A stretch of DNA of 64,000 nucleotides from Mesobacillus jeotgali (GTDB lineage: Bacteria > Bacillota > Bacilli > Bacillales > Cytobacillaceae): assembly GCF_014856545.2 (NCBI RefSeq), contig NZ_CP109811.1, positions 124,001-188,000 on the forward strand, given 5' to 3'. Under the pieces are notes generated by a model. It saw only the letters and a program-made list of their open reading frames with translations, was not told the origin of the DNA and made no database searches. Within the stretch, counting starts at the first letter, position 1. Each line of letters opens with the position of its first letter. Position numbers and translations under genes: made by a program. Below are positions 1-12,319 of the stretch, one piece after another.

Positions 1-318
1 GAACTTAACGATCTAGTAAAAGCAATCGAAGAAGAATTCGGCGTAACTGCTGCTGCACCAGTAGCAATGATGGGTGGAGCTGCTGCTGGCGGCGCTGCTG
101 AAGAAAAGACTGAGTTTGACGTAGTTCTTGCTTCTGCTGGCGACCAGAAGATCAAGGTTATCAAAGTTGTTCGTGAAATCACTGGTCTTGGACTTAAAGA
201 AGCGAAAGAAGTTGTTGACAACGCTCCTAAAGCTCTTAAAGAAGGCGTTTCTAAAGAAGAAGCTGAAGAAATCAAAGCTAAGCTTGAAGAAGTTGGAGCT
301 AACGTCGAAGTTAAGTAA
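1..318 (+). CDS. rplL: Ribosomal protein L7/L12, 3' part of gene (5' end outside window)
   Basis: The frame is open from base 1 and encodes the last 105 residues of the ribosomal stalk protein L7/L12. The family is about 123 residues in bacilli, so roughly 18 N-terminal residues lie upstream of the window. L7/L12 dimers bind L10 on the 50S subunit and recruit translation GTPases such as EF-G and EF-Tu, both encoded downstream. Visible are the end of the dimerisation domain ([14 protein letters not shown]), an Ala/Gly-rich hinge, and the C-terminal domain with its basic [10 protein letters not shown] helix. ATG codons at 67 and 70 fall in the hinge and are not starts. A terminator follows. Confidence 0.97.
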   Translation, partial: ELNDLVKAIEEEFGVTAAAPVAMMGGAAAGGAAEEKTEFDVVLASAGDQKIKVIKVVREITGLGLKEAKEVVDNAPKALKEGVSKEEAEEIKAKLEEVGANVEVK

Positions 319-332
319 TCAACCTTACAATA

Positions 333-363
333 AAAAGCTCGCTGCTAAAGCGGGCTTTTTTTT
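333..363 (+). terminator. Rho-independent terminator after rplL
   Basis: AAAGCTCGCT and AGCGGGCTTT pair across a short loop with one G-U, followed by a run of T. It lies 15 bases after the rplL stop and ends or attenuates the rplJL unit before ybxB. Confidence 0.85.
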
Positions 364-476
364 CGCTTTATTAGTTTCAAATTTTGCTTTTTAAGATTTA
401 AAAGTTTATAATACCGCAGTAGCAATGCAATCCGCGATCGCATTCTTCAAATGAATCCCCGTGGAGGTGAGAGATT

Positions 477-1079
477 TTGACTGAACATTATTACTCCCGC
501 AAACCCAGTACTGACAGCAGTCCGGTAAAATGGCAAAGCGAATTGAAGGGGAATAGCTTCCGCTTCAAAACAGACAGTGGTGTTTTTTCGAAAAAGGAAG
601 TCGATTTTGGGTCAAGGCTGTTGATCGACACGTTCGAATTGAATAAAGCTGATGGATTGATTCTTGATGTTGGGTGCGGCTATGGGCCGATTGGTCTTTC
701 GCTAGCAAAGGCTTATCCTGATGCAATGATCCACATGGTGGATGTCAATGAAAGGGCGATTATGCTTGCTGAAGAAAATGCGTCCGAAAATAAAGTGAAC
801 AATGTGAGAATCTATGAAAGTGACCGGCTGACTGGAGTGGAGGAAAAAGGATTCAATGCAATCCTTACGAATCCGCCGATCCGTGCCGGGAAAAAGATTG
901 TGCATGATATTTTCGAACAAAGTTTCCTTCATTTAGCTGAAGGCGGAGAGCTTTGGGTGGTCATCCAGAAGAAGCAGGGTGCACCGTCCGCGATGGATAA
1001 AATGAAAGAGCTTTTTGGCGAAGTAGATATTGCGGCTAAAAATAAAGGATACTTTATTCTCAAATCTGTTAAATGTTGA
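477..1079 (+). CDS. ybxB: Class I SAM-dependent methyltransferase, RsmC-like (YbxB)
   Basis: A 200-residue protein of the RsmC/YbxB family, predicted to methylate a guanine base, most likely in 16S rRNA; the substrate is inferred from family. Seen in the sequence are the SAM-binding glycine motif DVGCGYGPIG near residue 65 and the catalytic NPPIRAGK motif (N6-Met/N2-G type NPP[YF/I]) near residue 129. The start is TTG at 477, chosen because a strong GGAGGTGAG lies 5 bases upstream and an alternative ATG is lacking. The position between rplL and rpoB is conserved in Bacillus. It is shorter than E. coli RsmC, which carries a duplicated N-terminal domain absent here. Confidence 0.9.
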   Translation: MTEHYYSRKPSTDSSPVKWQSELKGNSFRFKTDSGVFSKKEVDFGSRLLIDTFELNKADGLILDVGCGYGPIGLSLAKAYPDAMIHMVDVNERAIMLAEENASENKVNNVRIYESDRLTGVEEKGFNAILTNPPIRAGKKIVHDIFEQSFLHLAEGGELWVVIQKKQGAPSAMDKMKELFGEVDIAAKNKGYFILKSVKC

Positions 1080-1137
1080 CGTGAGAAAACCGCTATGTTA
1101 ATATTATAAAATGCCAATATATTAGTTTCCTTTTCAA

Positions 1138-1165
1138 TTGCTATTTTCAACGAAAGTTGTATAAT
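1138..1165 (+). promoter_or_regulatory. Candidate sigma-A promoter upstream of rpoB
   Basis: TTGCTA (1138-1143), 16 bases, TATAAT (1160-1165) in the 236-base ybxB-rpoB gap. The -10 is a consensus match and the -35 is partial. It would start a transcript with a leader of about 150 bases before rpoB. Confidence 0.5.
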
Positions 1166-1216
1166 TTTGGGCATTAAGGGAAAACTAACAAAATAATTGT
1201 TCGTTGCAGGAAATGT

Positions 1217-1248
1217 GGTTTTTAGGTGAAAACCCTTTTTCTTTTTGT
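1217..1248 (+). terminator. Weak attenuator-like hairpin in rpoB leader
   Basis: GGTTTT (1217-1222) pairs with AAAACC (1229-1234) and is followed by CTTTTTCTTTTTG. The stem is only six pairs, so it could at most attenuate read-through into rpoB. Confidence 0.3.
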
Positions 1249-1324
1249 CTTTTGAAATGGAGGAAACTTCATGGACAAGACAGGGATAGATGAATAATAA
1301 CGCTTGATTTGAGGGGTGAATCAG

Positions 1325-4300
1325 TTGACAGGTCAACTAGTTCAGTATGGACGACACCGCCAACGTAGAAGTTATGCTCGCATCAGTGAAGTTTTGGAAT
1401 TGCCGAATTTGATTGAAATTCAAACCTCTTCCTATCAGTGGTTTCTTGATGAGGGCCTCCGTGAAATGTTCCAGGACATTTCACCGATTGAAGACTTTAC
1501 TGGTAACTTATCGTTAGAGTTTATCGATTACAGTCTTGGCGAACCGAAATATCCAGTGGAAGAATCAAAAGAAAGAGACGTCACTTACTCTGCACCATTG
1601 CGAGTAAAGGTCCGCCTTGTGAATAAGGAAACAGGTGAAGTAAAGGACCAGGATGTCTTCATGGGCGATTTCCCGCTTATGACAGAAACTGGCACGTTTG
1701 TAATTAACGGTGCTGAAAGGGTTATCGTTTCCCAGTTAGTGCGTTCACCAAGTGTATACTACAGTGGAAAACTTGATAAGAACGGAAAGAAAGGGTTCAC
1801 TGCGACCGTTATTCCGAACCGAGGCGCCTGGTTAGAGTATGAAACAGATGCCAAGGATGTTGTATATGTAAGGATCGATCGTACGAGGAAGCTCCCTGTT
1901 ACGGTTCTTTTGCGTGCATTAGGGTTCGGTTCTGATCAAGAAATCATTGATCTGATCGGTGATAACGAATATATCCGTAATACTCTTGAAAAAGACAATA
2001 CGGAAAGCACGGAAAAAGCGCTTTTGGAAATTTACGAGCGTCTCCGTCCTGGCGAACCGCCTACAGTTGACAACGCAAAAAGCTTGCTGGTTTCAAGATT
2101 CTTTGATCCAAAGCGCTATGACCTTGCAAATGTAGGGCGTTATAAAATCAACAAAAAGCTTCATATTAAAAACCGTTTATTCGGGCAAAAGCTTGCAGAA
2201 ACATTAGTAGATCCTGAAACAGGAGAAATTATTGCAGAAAAAGGAGTCACTTTAGACCGCCGAACTCTGGATAAGATCATTCCTGCGCTGGAAAAGGATG
2301 TTGGCTTCAAGAATTTCAGCCCTTACGGCGGCGTGGTTGAAGAGGATGTAACTTTACAAAGCATTAAGATCTATGCTCCGAACGATGAGGGCGAAAAAGA
2401 AATCAATGTTTTAGGTAATGCCTATGTCCCTGAACCGATCAAAAACATCACGCCTGCTGATATCATTGCATCCATCAGCTACTTCTTTAACTTGCTGCAT
2501 GGTGTTGGCGACACAGATGACATCGACCATTTAGGAAACAGACGTCTTCGTTCTGTAGGTGAGCTGTTGCAGAACCAATTCCGTATTGGTTTGTCAAGAA
2601 TGGAGCGTGTAGTCCGTGAAAGAATGTCCATCCAGGACACAAATACGATTACACCACAGCAATTAATCAATATCCGCCCGGTCATTGCGTCCATTAAAGA
2701 GTTCTTTGGAAGCTCCCAGCTTTCACAGTTCATGGACCAGACGAACCCGCTGGCTGAATTAACACATAAAAGGCGTCTATCCGCATTGGGACCTGGTGGT
2801 CTTACACGTGAACGCGCTGGCTTCGAAGTGCGTGACGTTCACTATTCCCACTACGGACGTATGTGCCCGATTGAAACGCCTGAAGGTCCAAACATCGGTT
2901 TGATCAACTCCCTTTCAAGCTTCGCGAAGGTAAACCGTTTCGGATTCATCGAGACACCATACCGCCGTGTAGACCCTGAAACAGGAAAAGTGACAAGCCA
3001 TTTCGATTACTTAACAGCTGATGAAGAAGATAACTACGTAGTTGCACAGGCGAATGCACGGCTTTCTGATGACGGTTCATTCGTTGACGACGAGGTTATT
3101 GCGCGTTTCCGCGGTGAAAACACTGTTGTTAAGCGTGACCGCGTCGATTATATGGATGTATCACCTAAGCAGGTTGTATCCGCAGCGACCGCGTGTATCC
3201 CGTTCTTGGAAAACGATGACTCCAACCGTGCCTTGATGGGTGCGAACATGCAGCGTCAGGCTGTTCCATTGATGCAGCCTGAAGCACCAAGAGTCGGAAC
3301 TGGAATGGAACACGTTTCTGCCAAAGATTCCGGTGCTGCAGTTATCTGTAAGCATGAAGGAATCGTCGAGCATGTTGAAGCGCGTGAAGTCTGGGTGCGC
3401 CGTGTCAAAGAAGTAGACGGACAGGAAGTCAAGGGTGACCTTGATAAGTACCGTATGCTGAAGTTCATCCGTTCCAACCAGGGTACATGCTACAACCAGC
3501 GCCCTATCGTAAGCGCTGGCGACCGTGTAACAAAGGGTGAAATCCTTGCTGATGGCCCTTCTATGGAAGCTGGAGAACTTGCACTTGGCCGTAACGTTCT
3601 TGTCGGCTTCATGACTTGGAACGGTTATAACTACGAGGATGCGATCATCATGAGTGAGCGCCTCGTTAAGGATGATGTTTATACATCAATCCATATAGAA
3701 GAATATGAGTCAGAGTCCCGCGATACGAAGCTTGGACCTGAAGAAATCACACGTGATATCCCGAACGTCGGGGAAGATGCATTAAGAAACCTTGACGAGC
3801 GCGGAATCATCCGTGTAGGCGCCGAAGTGAAAGATGGAGATCTTCTCGTAGGTAAGGTAACACCTAAAGGGGTTACGGAATTGACTGCAGAGGAACGTCT
3901 CTTGCACGCGATCTTCGGTGAAAAAGCAAGGGAAGTCCGCGATACTTCATTGCGTGTTCCACATGGCGGCGGCGGGATTGTCCTTGACGTCAAAGTGTTC
4001 AACCGTGAAGATGGCGACGAGCTTCCTCCTGGCGTTAACCAGCTTGTCCGTGCTTACATCGTACAGAAGCGTAAAATTTCTGAAGGTGACAAAATGGCAG
4101 GACGCCACGGTAACAAAGGGGTTATCTCTAAAATCCTTCCGGAAGAGGATATGCCTTTCTTACCGGATGGAACACCAGTCGATATCATGCTTAACCCACT
4201 AGGGGTACCATCGCGTATGAACATCGGTCAGGTTCTTGAACTTCACCTTGGTATGGCTGCGCGCTACCTTGGAATTCATGTAGCTTCTCCGGTATTTGAC

Positions 4301-4885
4301 GGTGCCACTGAAGAAGATGTATGGTCAACGATCCAGGAAGCGGGTATGGCTCGGGATGCGAAAACAGTCCTATATGATGGCCGTACAGGTGAACCATTCG
4401 ATAACCGTGTATCAGTCGGTGTCATGTATATGATCAAGCTTGCTCACATGGTAGACGATAAGCTTCATGCTCGTTCTACTGGACCATACTCACTTGTTAC
4501 GCAGCAGCCGCTTGGCGGTAAAGCCCAGTTCGGCGGACAGCGTTTCGGGGAGATGGAAGTTTGGGCGCTTGAAGCATACGGCGCTGCTTACACATTGCAG
4601 GAAATCTTAACTGTCAAGTCCGATGATGTTGTTGGACGTGTGAAAACATATGAAGCAATTGTAAAAGGTGAAAACGTACCAGAACCAGGCGTTCCGGAAT
4701 CCTTCAAAGTATTGATGAAAGAACTCCAGAGTCTTGGTATGGACGTGAAGATCCTGTCAGGCGATGAAAAAGAGATCGAAATGCGCGATTTTGATGATGA
4801 AGAAGAATTGCAGCATGCAGAAACATTGACAATTGCTCCTGAAGCAGAAGAAATGGATTCTGAAAAAGTAGGAATGAAAGAATAG
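1325..4885 (+). CDS. rpoB: DNA-directed RNA polymerase subunit beta
   Basis: The beta subunit of RNA polymerase, 1186 residues (about 1190 in B. subtilis), which with beta' forms the active-site cleft. The start is TTG at 1325, giving [19 protein letters not shown] as in bacilli. A GTG at 1316 is in frame, but it overlaps the only good ribosome-binding site (GAGGGGTGA, 1311-1319) and is rejected. The rifampicin-region residues [20 protein letters not shown] are wild type, and [12 protein letters not shown] of the catalytic core is present. The C-terminal tail is acidic. rpoC follows after 112 bases that hold a hairpin. Confidence 0.99.
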   Translation: MTGQLVQYGRHRQRRSYARISEVLELPNLIEIQTSSYQWFLDEGLREMFQDISPIEDFTGNLSLEFIDYSLGEPKYPVEESKERDVTYSAPLRVKVRLVNKETGEVKDQDVFMGDFPLMTETGTFVINGAERVIVSQLVRSPSVYYSGKLDKNGKKGFTATVIPNRGAWLEYETDAKDVVYVRIDRTRKLPVTVLLRALGFGSDQEIIDLIGDNEYIRNTLEKDNTESTEKALLEIYERLRPGEPPTVDNAKSLLVSRFFDPKRYDLANVGRYKINKKLHIKNRLFGQKLAETLVDPETGEIIAEKGVTLDRRTLDKIIPALEKDVGFKNFSPYGGVVEEDVTLQSIKIYAPNDEGEKEINVLGNAYVPEPIKNITPADIIASISYFFNLLHGVGDTDDIDHLGNRRLRSVGELLQNQFRIGLSRMERVVRERMSIQDTNTITPQQLINIRPVIASIKEFFGSSQLSQFMDQTNPLAELTHKRRLSALGPGGLTRERAGFEVRDVHYSHYGRMCPIETPEGPNIGLINSLSSFAKVNRFGFIETPYRRVDPETGKVTSHFDYLTADEEDNYVVAQANARLSDDGSFVDDEVIARFRGENTVVKRDRVDYMDVSPKQVVSAATACIPFLENDDSNRALMGANMQRQAVPLMQPEAPRVGTGMEHVSAKDSGAAVICKHEGIVEHVEAREVWVRRVKEVDGQEVKGDLDKYRMLKFIRSNQGTCYNQRPIVSAGDRVTKGEILADGPSMEAGELALGRNVLVGFMTWNGYNYEDAIIMSERLVKDDVYTSIHIEEYESESRDTKLGPEEITRDIPNVGEDALRNLDERGIIRVGAEVKDGDLLVGKVTPKGVTELTAEERLLHAIFGEKAREVRDTSLRVPHGGGGIVLDVKVFNREDGDELPPGVNQLVRAYIVQKRKISEGDKMAGRHGNKGVISKILPEEDMPFLPDGTPVDIMLNPLGVPSRMNIGQVLELHLGMAARYLGIHVASPVFDGATEEDVWSTIQEAGMARDAKTVLYDGRTGEPFDNRVSVGVMYMIKLAHMVDDKLHARSTGPYSLVTQQPLGGKAQFGGQRFGEMEVWALEAYGAAYTLQEILTVKSDDVVGRVKTYEAIVKGENVPEPGVPESFKVLMKELQSLGMDVKILSGDEKEIEMRDFDDEEELQHAETLTIAPEAEEMDSEKVGMKE

Positions 4886-4899
4886 GTCCATCTAATTGG

Positions 4900-4942
4900 C
4901 ACACGTGAACAAACAGTTGAATAACAGTATTGTCCACGTGTG
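4900..4942 (+). other. Intercistronic hairpin between rpoB and rpoC
   Basis: CACACGTG (4900-4907) and CACGTGTG (4935-4942) are perfectly complementary, with a 27-base loop, followed by TTCCTTTTTG. It may act as a partial terminator or an RNA processing site that sets the beta to beta' ratio. Function is inferred from position only. Confidence 0.6.
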
Positions 4943-4997
4943 TTCCTTTTTGTGGCCCATAAGGGTAAAACCCTAGATTAAAAGGGAGGTAGGCCCC

Positions 4998-7900
4998 TTG
5001 CTAGATGTTAATAATTTTGAGTACATGAAAATTGGCCTTGCTTCACCAGACAAGATCCGTTCATGGTCTTTCGGTGAAGTTAAAAAGCCGGAAACAATCA
5101 ACTATCGTACTTTAAAACCAGAAAAAGACGGCTTATTCTGTGAGCGTATCTTCGGACCGACGAAAGACTGGGAATGTCACTGCGGAAAGTACAAGAGAGT
5201 CCGCTACAAAGGCGTGGTCTGTGACCGATGCGGAGTTGAAGTCACACGCGCAAAGGTCCGTCGTGAAAGAATGGGACACATTGAGCTTGCAGCTCCTGTA
5301 TCTCACATTTGGTATTTCAAAGGAATTCCTAGCCGCATGGGGCTAGTCCTTGACATGTCTCCGCGCGCGCTTGAAGAAGTTATTTACTTTGCTTCTTATG
5401 TGGTAACGGAAACTGGCGACACTGCTCTTGAAAAGAAGCAATTGTTGTCAGAGAAAGAATACCGTGCTTACCGCGAAAAATACGGAAACAAGTTCCAGGC
5501 TGCCATGGGAGCTGAAGCGATTAAAAAGCTGCTTTCTGACCTCGACCTTGACAAAGAAGCAGACATGCTGAAGGAAGAATTAAGAACAGCACAGGGCCAG
5601 CGTCGTACTCGTGCGATCAAGCGTCTTGAGGTTGTAGAAGCATTCCGTGGGTCAGGCAATGAGCCATCATGGATGATTCTAGATGTACTTCCAGTCATCC
5701 CGCCGGAATTGCGCCCGATGGTACAGCTTGACGGTGGACGTTTCGCAACTTCCGACCTGAATGACCTTTACCGCCGAGTAATCAACCGCAACAACCGTCT
5801 TAAGCGTCTTCTTGACCTTGGTGCACCTAGCATCATCGTCCAGAACGAAAAGCGTATGCTTCAGGAAGCTGTTGACGCGTTGATCGATAACGGCCGCCGC
5901 GGTCGTCCAGTAACTGGACCAGGTAACCGTCCATTGAAGTCCCTTTCTCATATGCTGAAAGGTAAGCAAGGTCGTTTCCGTCAAAACCTTCTTGGGAAGC
6001 GTGTTGACTACTCAGGCCGTTCTGTTATCGTCGTAGGTCCAAACCTGCATATGTACCAGTGCGGACTGCCGAAAGAAATGGCTCTTGAGCTATTCAAGCC
6101 GTTCGTCATGAAAGAACTTGTACAAAAGGGCTTAGCCCATAACATAAAGTCTGCCAAACGCAAAATCGAGCGCGTACAGCCGGAAGTCTGGGATGTGCTT
6201 GAAGATGTCATCAAGGAGCACCCTGTATTGCTGAACCGTGCCCCGACTCTTCACAGACTTGGAATCCAGGCGTTCGAGCCAACATTGGTCGAAGGACGCG
6301 CAATCCGTCTTCACCCGCTTGTATGTACAGCTTACAACGCTGACTTCGATGGTGACCAGATGGCGGTTCACGTTCCACTTTCTGCAGAAGCACAGGCAGA
6401 AGCACGCCTATTGATGCTTGCTGCTCAGAACATCCTGAACCCTAAGGATGGAAAACCGGTTGTTACTCCTTCACAGGATATGGTTTTAGGTAACTATTAC
6501 CTGACTCTGGAAAGAGAAGGTGCTGTCGGTGAAGGTATGGTCTTTAAAGATGCGAACGAAGCATTGATCGCATACCAGAATGGCTATGTACACCTTCATA
6601 CTCGTATTGCAGTTGCCGCTTCATCACTGGGCAACCAGACATTTACAGAAAAGCAAAATGGCCAACTCTTGGTTACGACAGTCGGAAAATTGATTTTCAA
6701 TGAAATCCTTCCGGCATCATTCCCTTACATCAATGAGCCTTCTAAGCAAAATCTCGAAGAGGAAACTCCTGAGAAGTACTTTGTAGAAAAAGGTGCTGAT
6801 GTAAAGGAAGTCATAAAGTCAATGCCATTGGTGGATCCGTTCAAGAAGAAAATTCTTGGAAACATCATTGCTGAAGTGTTCAAGAAGTTCAAAATCACTG
6901 AGACATCAAAAATGCTTGACCGTATGAAGGGACTAGGCTTCACATACTCGACTAAAGCGGGTATTACGGTTGGTGTGGCAGATATCGTGGTTCTTAAAGA
7001 GAAGCAGGAAATCATTTCAGAAGCACAGACTAAGGTAGATAATGTTCTTAAGCAGTTCAGACGCGGTTTGATTACCGAGGATGAGCGTTATGATCGCGTT
7101 ATTTCCATCTGGAGCCAGGCGAAGGATAATATCCAGGCTAAGCTGATGAAATCACTAGATAACTCAAACCCAATCTTCATGATGAGTGACTCTGGTGCCC
7201 GTGGTAACGCGTCTAACTTCACGCAGCTTGCTGGTATGCGTGGTCTGATGGCCAACCCGGCTGGACGTATCATCGAGTTGCCGATCAAGTCAAGTTTCCG
7301 TGAAGGTCTGACAGTATTGGAGTACTTCATCTCCACTCACGGTGCACGTAAAGGTCTTGCCGATACAGCACTTAAGACAGCTGACTCAGGTTACCTGACT
7401 CGCCGTCTTGTAGACGTAGCACAGGATGTCATCGTTCGTGAAGACGATTGTGGTACAGATAGAGGCTTGTTTATCAAATCGCTTAAAGATGGTACTGAAG
7501 TAATCGAACCACTGGAAGAGCGTCTGATCGGCCGCTATGCAAGAAAGGCTATCAAGCATCCTGAAACTAAGGCTGTGATTGTACCTGAAAACGGATTGAT
7601 CACAGAAGACTTGGCTGTTGAAGTAACTGAAGCTGGAATCGAGGAAGTGTGGATTCGTTCTGCATTTACATGTAATACACGCCACGGTGTATGTAAGAAG
7701 TGTTACGGTCGCAACCTTGCGACTGGCCAGGAAGTCGAAGTTGGCGAAGCAGTCGGTATCATCGCTGCCCAGTCAATCGGTGAGCCAGGTACACAGCTTA
7801 CAATGCGTACATTCCACACAGGCGGTGTTGCAGGAGACGATATCACACAAGGTCTTCCGCGTATCCAGGAATTGTTTGAAGCACGTAATCCTAAAGGGCA

Positions 7901-8600
7901 GGCTGTCATCTCTGAATTGGAAGGTGTCGTAGTCGGCATCAACGAAGGAAAAGATCGTCAGCAGGAAATCGTCATTCAGGGTGAAATCGAAAGCCGCACA
8001 TACAATGCGCCATATACAGCACGCCTAAAGGTTGCTATAAATGATCATGTAGAACGCGGTCAAGAACTCACAGAAGGTTCGATCGACCCTAAGGAACTTT
8101 TAAGAGTCAAAGACGTTCAATCCGTGCAGGAATACTTATTGAAAGAAGTTCAAAAAGTATACCGTATGCAGGGTGTTGAAATCGGCGACAAGCACGTAGA
8201 AGTAATGGTGCGCCAGATGATGCGCAAGATCAGGGTTATCGACGCAGGTGAAACAGATGTACTGCCAGGCACATTGCTTGAAATCCATCAGTTCACTGAC
8301 GCTAACCGCAAAGCACTTCTTGAAGGAAAAATGCCGGCAACAGGACGTCCAGTACTGCTTGGTATCACAAAAGCATCACTTGAGACGGATTCATTCCTGT
8401 CTGCAGCATCCTTCCAGGAAACAACGAGAGTGCTTACTGATGCAGCGATCAAAGGCAAGCGCGATGAGCTTCTCGGCCTGAAAGAAAATGTCATCATCGG
8501 TAAACTTGTTCCTGCTGGAACTGGTATGCAGCGCTACAGAAGAGCTGAACCAATTTCTATGGAAGAAGAAAATGCTGAAGATGCCATCACTGTAGAATAA
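4998..8600 (+). CDS. rpoC: DNA-directed RNA polymerase subunit beta'
   Basis: The beta' subunit of RNA polymerase, 1200 residues, the length usual for Bacillus. It holds the catalytic magnesium through N447-A-D-F-D-G-D453 (D449, D451, D453). An N-terminal zinc site is formed by C60, C62, C75 and C78, and a second CxxCxxxxC-type zinc site is visible near residue 890 ([14 protein letters not shown]). The TTG start at 4998 follows GGGAGGT by 8 bases and gives the conserved [10 protein letters not shown]. It is transcribed with rpoB and ends at a strong terminator. Confidence 0.99.
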   Translation: MLDVNNFEYMKIGLASPDKIRSWSFGEVKKPETINYRTLKPEKDGLFCERIFGPTKDWECHCGKYKRVRYKGVVCDRCGVEVTRAKVRRERMGHIELAAPVSHIWYFKGIPSRMGLVLDMSPRALEEVIYFASYVVTETGDTALEKKQLLSEKEYRAYREKYGNKFQAAMGAEAIKKLLSDLDLDKEADMLKEELRTAQGQRRTRAIKRLEVVEAFRGSGNEPSWMILDVLPVIPPELRPMVQLDGGRFATSDLNDLYRRVINRNNRLKRLLDLGAPSIIVQNEKRMLQEAVDALIDNGRRGRPVTGPGNRPLKSLSHMLKGKQGRFRQNLLGKRVDYSGRSVIVVGPNLHMYQCGLPKEMALELFKPFVMKELVQKGLAHNIKSAKRKIERVQPEVWDVLEDVIKEHPVLLNRAPTLHRLGIQAFEPTLVEGRAIRLHPLVCTAYNADFDGDQMAVHVPLSAEAQAEARLLMLAAQNILNPKDGKPVVTPSQDMVLGNYYLTLEREGAVGEGMVFKDANEALIAYQNGYVHLHTRIAVAASSLGNQTFTEKQNGQLLVTTVGKLIFNEILPASFPYINEPSKQNLEEETPEKYFVEKGADVKEVIKSMPLVDPFKKKILGNIIAEVFKKFKITETSKMLDRMKGLGFTYSTKAGITVGVADIVVLKEKQEIISEAQTKVDNVLKQFRRGLITEDERYDRVISIWSQAKDNIQAKLMKSLDNSNPIFMMSDSGARGNASNFTQLAGMRGLMANPAGRIIELPIKSSFREGLTVLEYFISTHGARKGLADTALKTADSGYLTRRLVDVAQDVIVREDDCGTDRGLFIKSLKDGTEVIEPLEERLIGRYARKAIKHPETKAVIVPENGLITEDLAVEVTEAGIEEVWIRSAFTCNTRHGVCKKCYGRNLATGQEVEVGEAVGIIAAQSIGEPGTQLTMRTFHTGGVAGDDITQGLPRIQELFEARNPKGQAVISELEGVVVGINEGKDRQQEIVIQGEIESRTYNAPYTARLKVAINDHVERGQELTEGSIDPKELLRVKDVQSVQEYLLKEVQKVYRMQGVEIGDKHVEVMVRQMMRKIRVIDAGETDVLPGTLLEIHQFTDANRKALLEGKMPATGRPVLLGITKASLETDSFLSAASFQETTRVLTDAAIKGKRDELLGLKENVIIGKLVPAGTGMQRYRRAEPISMEEENAEDAITVE

Positions 8601-8610
8601 AATAAAGAGC

Positions 8611-8648
8611 GCGGCGCTCTCTGCTACGGCAGAAAGTGCCGCCTTTTT
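8611..8648 (+). terminator. Rho-independent terminator after rpoC
   Basis: GCGGCGCTCTCTGC pairs with GCAGAAAGTGCCGC around a TACG loop (one G-U, one mismatch), followed by CTTTTT. It separates the rpoBC unit from the promoter of the str-type operon. Confidence 0.9.
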
Positions 8649-8714
8649 AAAGATAAAAAAAGAGTATTTCTATGAATAAACCGATACTCTAGCGAAAAAA
8701 GTTTTCTAATGTTG

Positions 8715-8743
8715 TTGACATCCCTTGCGCTAGATGTTAATAT
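8715..8743 (+). promoter_or_regulatory. Sigma-A promoter of rplGB-rpsL-rpsG-fusA
   Basis: TTGACA (8715-8720), exactly 17 bases, TAATAT (8738-8743). It lies directly after the rpoC terminator and about 40 bases before the rplGB start, so it can drive the downstream ribosomal genes independently of rpoBC. Confidence 0.8.
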
Positions 8744-8784
8744 TTCAAAGGTGCTCCTATTTACCGGTTACTTTGGAGGATATC

Positions 8785-9557
<773 letters not shown>

Positions 9558-9597
9558 TAACCAAAACTATTAACCCTTTTTGAAAGGAGGAAATTAC

Positions 9598-10068
9598 ATG
9601 CCACGTAAAGGTCCAGTTGCAAAGAGAGACGTATTGCCGGATCCGATTTACAACTCAAAGCTTATCACTCGCTTGATCAACAAAATGATGATCGATGGTA
9701 AGAGAGGTAAATCACAAAAGATCCTTTATTCAGCTTTTGATATCATTCGTGAGCGTTCAGGCAAAGAGCCAATCGAAGTATTCGACGCAGCTCTTAAGAA
9801 CATCATGCCTGTTCTAGAAGTAAAAGCACGCCGTGTAGGTGGAGCTAACTACCAAGTACCAGTTGAGGTGCGCGCAGATCGCCGTACAACACTTGGTCTT
9901 CGTTGGTTGGTGAACTACTCACGTCTTCGTGGGGAAAAGACAATGGAAGAGCGTCTTGCTAACGAAATTCTTGACGCTGCTAACAACACTGGTGCTTCTG
10001 TTAAGAAGCGCGAGGATACACACAAAATGGCGGAAGCAAACAAAGCATTCGCTCACTATCGTTGGTAA
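9598..10068 (+). CDS. rpsG: 30S ribosomal protein S7
   Basis: S7, 156 residues, the usual length, starts assembly of the 30S head by binding the 3' domain of 16S rRNA and contacts E-site tRNA. The ATG at 9598 follows AAAGGAGGAAATTAC and gives [16 protein letters not shown]. An earlier in-frame start at 9580 would precede the ribosome-binding site. In E. coli S7 represses its own operon; no obvious copy of that leader element was recognised here. Confidence 0.97.
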   Translation: MPRKGPVAKRDVLPDPIYNSKLITRLINKMMIDGKRGKSQKILYSAFDIIRERSGKEPIEVFDAALKNIMPVLEVKARRVGGANYQVPVEVRADRRTTLGLRWLVNYSRLRGEKTMEERLANEILDAANNTGASVKKREDTHKMAEANKAFAHYRW

Positions 10069-10116
10069 TCTTACCTTCAATCTAAAAACACTCATACTAG
10101 GAAGGAGAAAGACCAA

Positions 10117-12195
10117 ATGGCAAGAGAGTTCTCCTTAGAAAAAACTCGTAATATTGGAATCATGGCTCATATTGATGCTGGTAAAACAACAACAACTGAG
10201 CGTGTTCTTTATTATACTGGCCGTATTCACAAGATCGGCGAAACACATGAAGGTGCTTCTCAGATGGACTGGATGGAGCAGGAACAAGAGCGTGGAATCA
10301 CGATCACTTCTGCTGCAACAACAGCTTCTTGGAAAGAACACCGCGTTAACATCATCGATACACCAGGACACGTAGACTTCACTGTTGAAGTTGAACGTTC
10401 TCTTCGTGTACTTGATGGTGCAGTAGCAGTACTTGACGCACAGTCAGGTGTTGAGCCTCAAACTGAAACAGTTTGGCGCCAGGCTACTACTTATGGAGTT
10501 CCACGTGTAGTATTCGTTAACAAAATGGATAAGTTAGGCGCGGACTTCTTGTACTCAGTATCAACTATTCATGATCGTCTTCAAGCTAACGCTCACCCGA
10601 TCCAACTTCCGATCGGTGCTGAAGATGAGTTCGAAGCAATCATCGACTTAGTTGAAATGAGAGCAATCTTCTATGGTAATGACCTTGGAACAGAAATCAC
10701 TGTTGGGGAAATTCCTGAAGAATATATGGCTCAAGCAGAAGAATACCGCGAAAAGTTAGTTGAAGCGGTAGCTGAGCTTGACGAAGAATTAATGGAAAAA
10801 TACCTAGGCGGAGAAGAGCTTACAGTCGAAGAGATCAAAGCTGCGATCCGTAAAGGTACAACAAATGTTGAATTCTACCCAGTTATCTGTGGTTCAGCAT
10901 TCAAAAACAAAGGTGTTCAGCTAATGCTTGACGCTGTTATCGACTACCTTCCATCTCCACTAGATGTACCTGCGATCCAGGGCCATCTTCCGGATACTGA
11001 AGAAGTGGTTGAGCGTCACTCTGACGACAACGAGCCGTTCTCTGCTCTTGCGTTCAAAGTTATGACTGACCCTTATGTTGGTAAATTAACATTCTTCCGC
11101 GTTTACTCCGGAACTCTTGATTCTGGTTCTTATGTCCAGAACTCGACTAAAGGAAAGCGCGAGCGTATCGGACGTATCCTTCAGATGCACGCGAACAGCC
11201 GTCAGGAAATCTCAACGGTTTACGCTGGTGACATCGCTGCAGCTGTAGGTTTGAAAGATACAACTACTGGTGACACTCTATGTGATGAAAAGTCTCTAGT
11301 TATTCTTGAATCCATGCAGTTCCCAGAGCCTGTAATCCAGTTATCAGTTGAGCCTAAGTCAAAAGCTGACCAGGACAAGATGACAACTGCATTGCAAAAG
11401 CTTCAAGAAGAAGATCCTACATTCCGCGCACACACTGACCAGGAAACTGGACAGGTTATCATCGCAGGAATGGGTGAACTTCACCTTGACATCATCGTTG
11501 ACCGTATGAAGCGTGAATTTAAAGTGGAAGCAAACGTTGGTGCACCTCAGGTTGCATACCGTGAAACTTTCCGCGAATCAGCTAACGTTGAAGGTAAATT
11601 CGCTCGTCAATCCGGTGGACGTGGTCAATACGGACACGTTTGGATCGAGTTCTCTCCAAACGAAGAAGGAAAAGGCTTCGAATTCGAGAACGGTATCGTC
11701 GGTGGTGTAGTTCCACGTGAATACATCCCAGCGGTTCAAGCTGGTCTTGAAGACGCTCTAGATCGCGGAGTTCTTGCAGGATATCCAATCGTAGACATCA
11801 AGGCAAGACTGTTTGACGGTTCTTACCACGATGTTGACTCCTCTGAAATGGCGTTTAAAATCGCTGCTTCAATGGCACTTAAGAATGCTGCTTCCAAGTG
11901 TAAGCCAGTTATCCTTGAGCCTGTCATGAGGGTTGAAGTTGTTATCCCTGAAGAATATCTTGGAGATATCATGGGTATGATCACTGCTCGTCGCGGACGC
12001 GTCGAAGGTATGGATGCTCGTGGTAACGCACAAGTAGTTCGTGCGATGGTTCCACTATCAGAAATGTTCGGTTATGCAACTGCTCTTCGTTCAAGCACAC
12101 AAGGACGCGGTGTATTCTCAATGCACTTCGACCACTACGAAGAAGTTCCTAAATCTGTTTCTGAAGAAATCATCAAAAAAAATAAAGGTGAATAA
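10117..12195 (+). CDS. fusA: Elongation factor G
   Basis: EF-G, 692 residues, is the GTPase that moves tRNAs and mRNA through the ribosome and splits ribosomes with RRF. The G motifs are [13 protein letters not shown] (G1, about residues 17-29), the DTPGHVDF G3 motif and NKMDKLGAD (G4), followed by domains II-V. Domain IV has [10 protein letters not shown]. The start follows AAGGAGAAAGACCAA. Length and composition are as in other bacilli, and only one copy is in the window. tuf follows after 124 bases that include a hairpin. Confidence 0.98.
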   Translation: MAREFSLEKTRNIGIMAHIDAGKTTTTERVLYYTGRIHKIGETHEGASQMDWMEQEQERGITITSAATTASWKEHRVNIIDTPGHVDFTVEVERSLRVLDGAVAVLDAQSGVEPQTETVWRQATTYGVPRVVFVNKMDKLGADFLYSVSTIHDRLQANAHPIQLPIGAEDEFEAIIDLVEMRAIFYGNDLGTEITVGEIPEEYMAQAEEYREKLVEAVAELDEELMEKYLGGEELTVEEIKAAIRKGTTNVEFYPVICGSAFKNKGVQLMLDAVIDYLPSPLDVPAIQGHLPDTEEVVERHSDDNEPFSALAFKVMTDPYVGKLTFFRVYSGTLDSGSYVQNSTKGKRERIGRILQMHANSRQEISTVYAGDIAAAVGLKDTTTGDTLCDEKSLVILESMQFPEPVIQLSVEPKSKADQDKMTTALQKLQEEDPTFRAHTDQETGQVIIAGMGELHLDIIVDRMKREFKVEANVGAPQVAYRETFRESANVEGKFARQSGGRGQYGHVWIEFSPNEEGKGFEFENGIVGGVVPREYIPAVQAGLEDALDRGVLAGYPIVDIKARLFDGSYHDVDSSEMAFKIAASMALKNAASKCKPVILEPVMRVEVVIPEEYLGDIMGMITARRGRVEGMDARGNAQVVRAMVPLSEMFGYATALRSSTQGRGVFSMHFDHYEEVPKSVSEEIIKKNKGE

Positions 12196-12245
12196 TTGAT
12201 TTTCACCTATTAATCAAGTATAACTACTAATGTAAGCATAACGCT

Positions 12246-12269
12246 GTGGAATAGGGGAACCTATTTCAC
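12246..12269 (+). other. GNRA-capped hairpin between fusA and tuf
   Basis: Ten base pairs (12246-12255 with 12260-12269, one G-U) closed by the tetraloop GGAA, with no following T-run. It is probably an mRNA processing or stabilising element at the fusA/tuf junction, since tuf needs much higher expression. The role is an inference. Confidence 0.65.
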
Positions 12270-12319
12270 GGCACATTAAAATATACTTAATTTTCATATA
12301 CTAAAGGAGGATTTTTCTA

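Noticed and set aside
1316..1324. GTG at 1316 as rpoB start
   Set aside because: It overlaps the ribosome-binding site GAGGGGTGA; the TTG at 1325 gives the conserved MTGQLVQYG start.
3679..4002. Antisense open frames within rpoB and rpoC
   Set aside because: They mirror the codon bias of the real genes and have no initiation signals.
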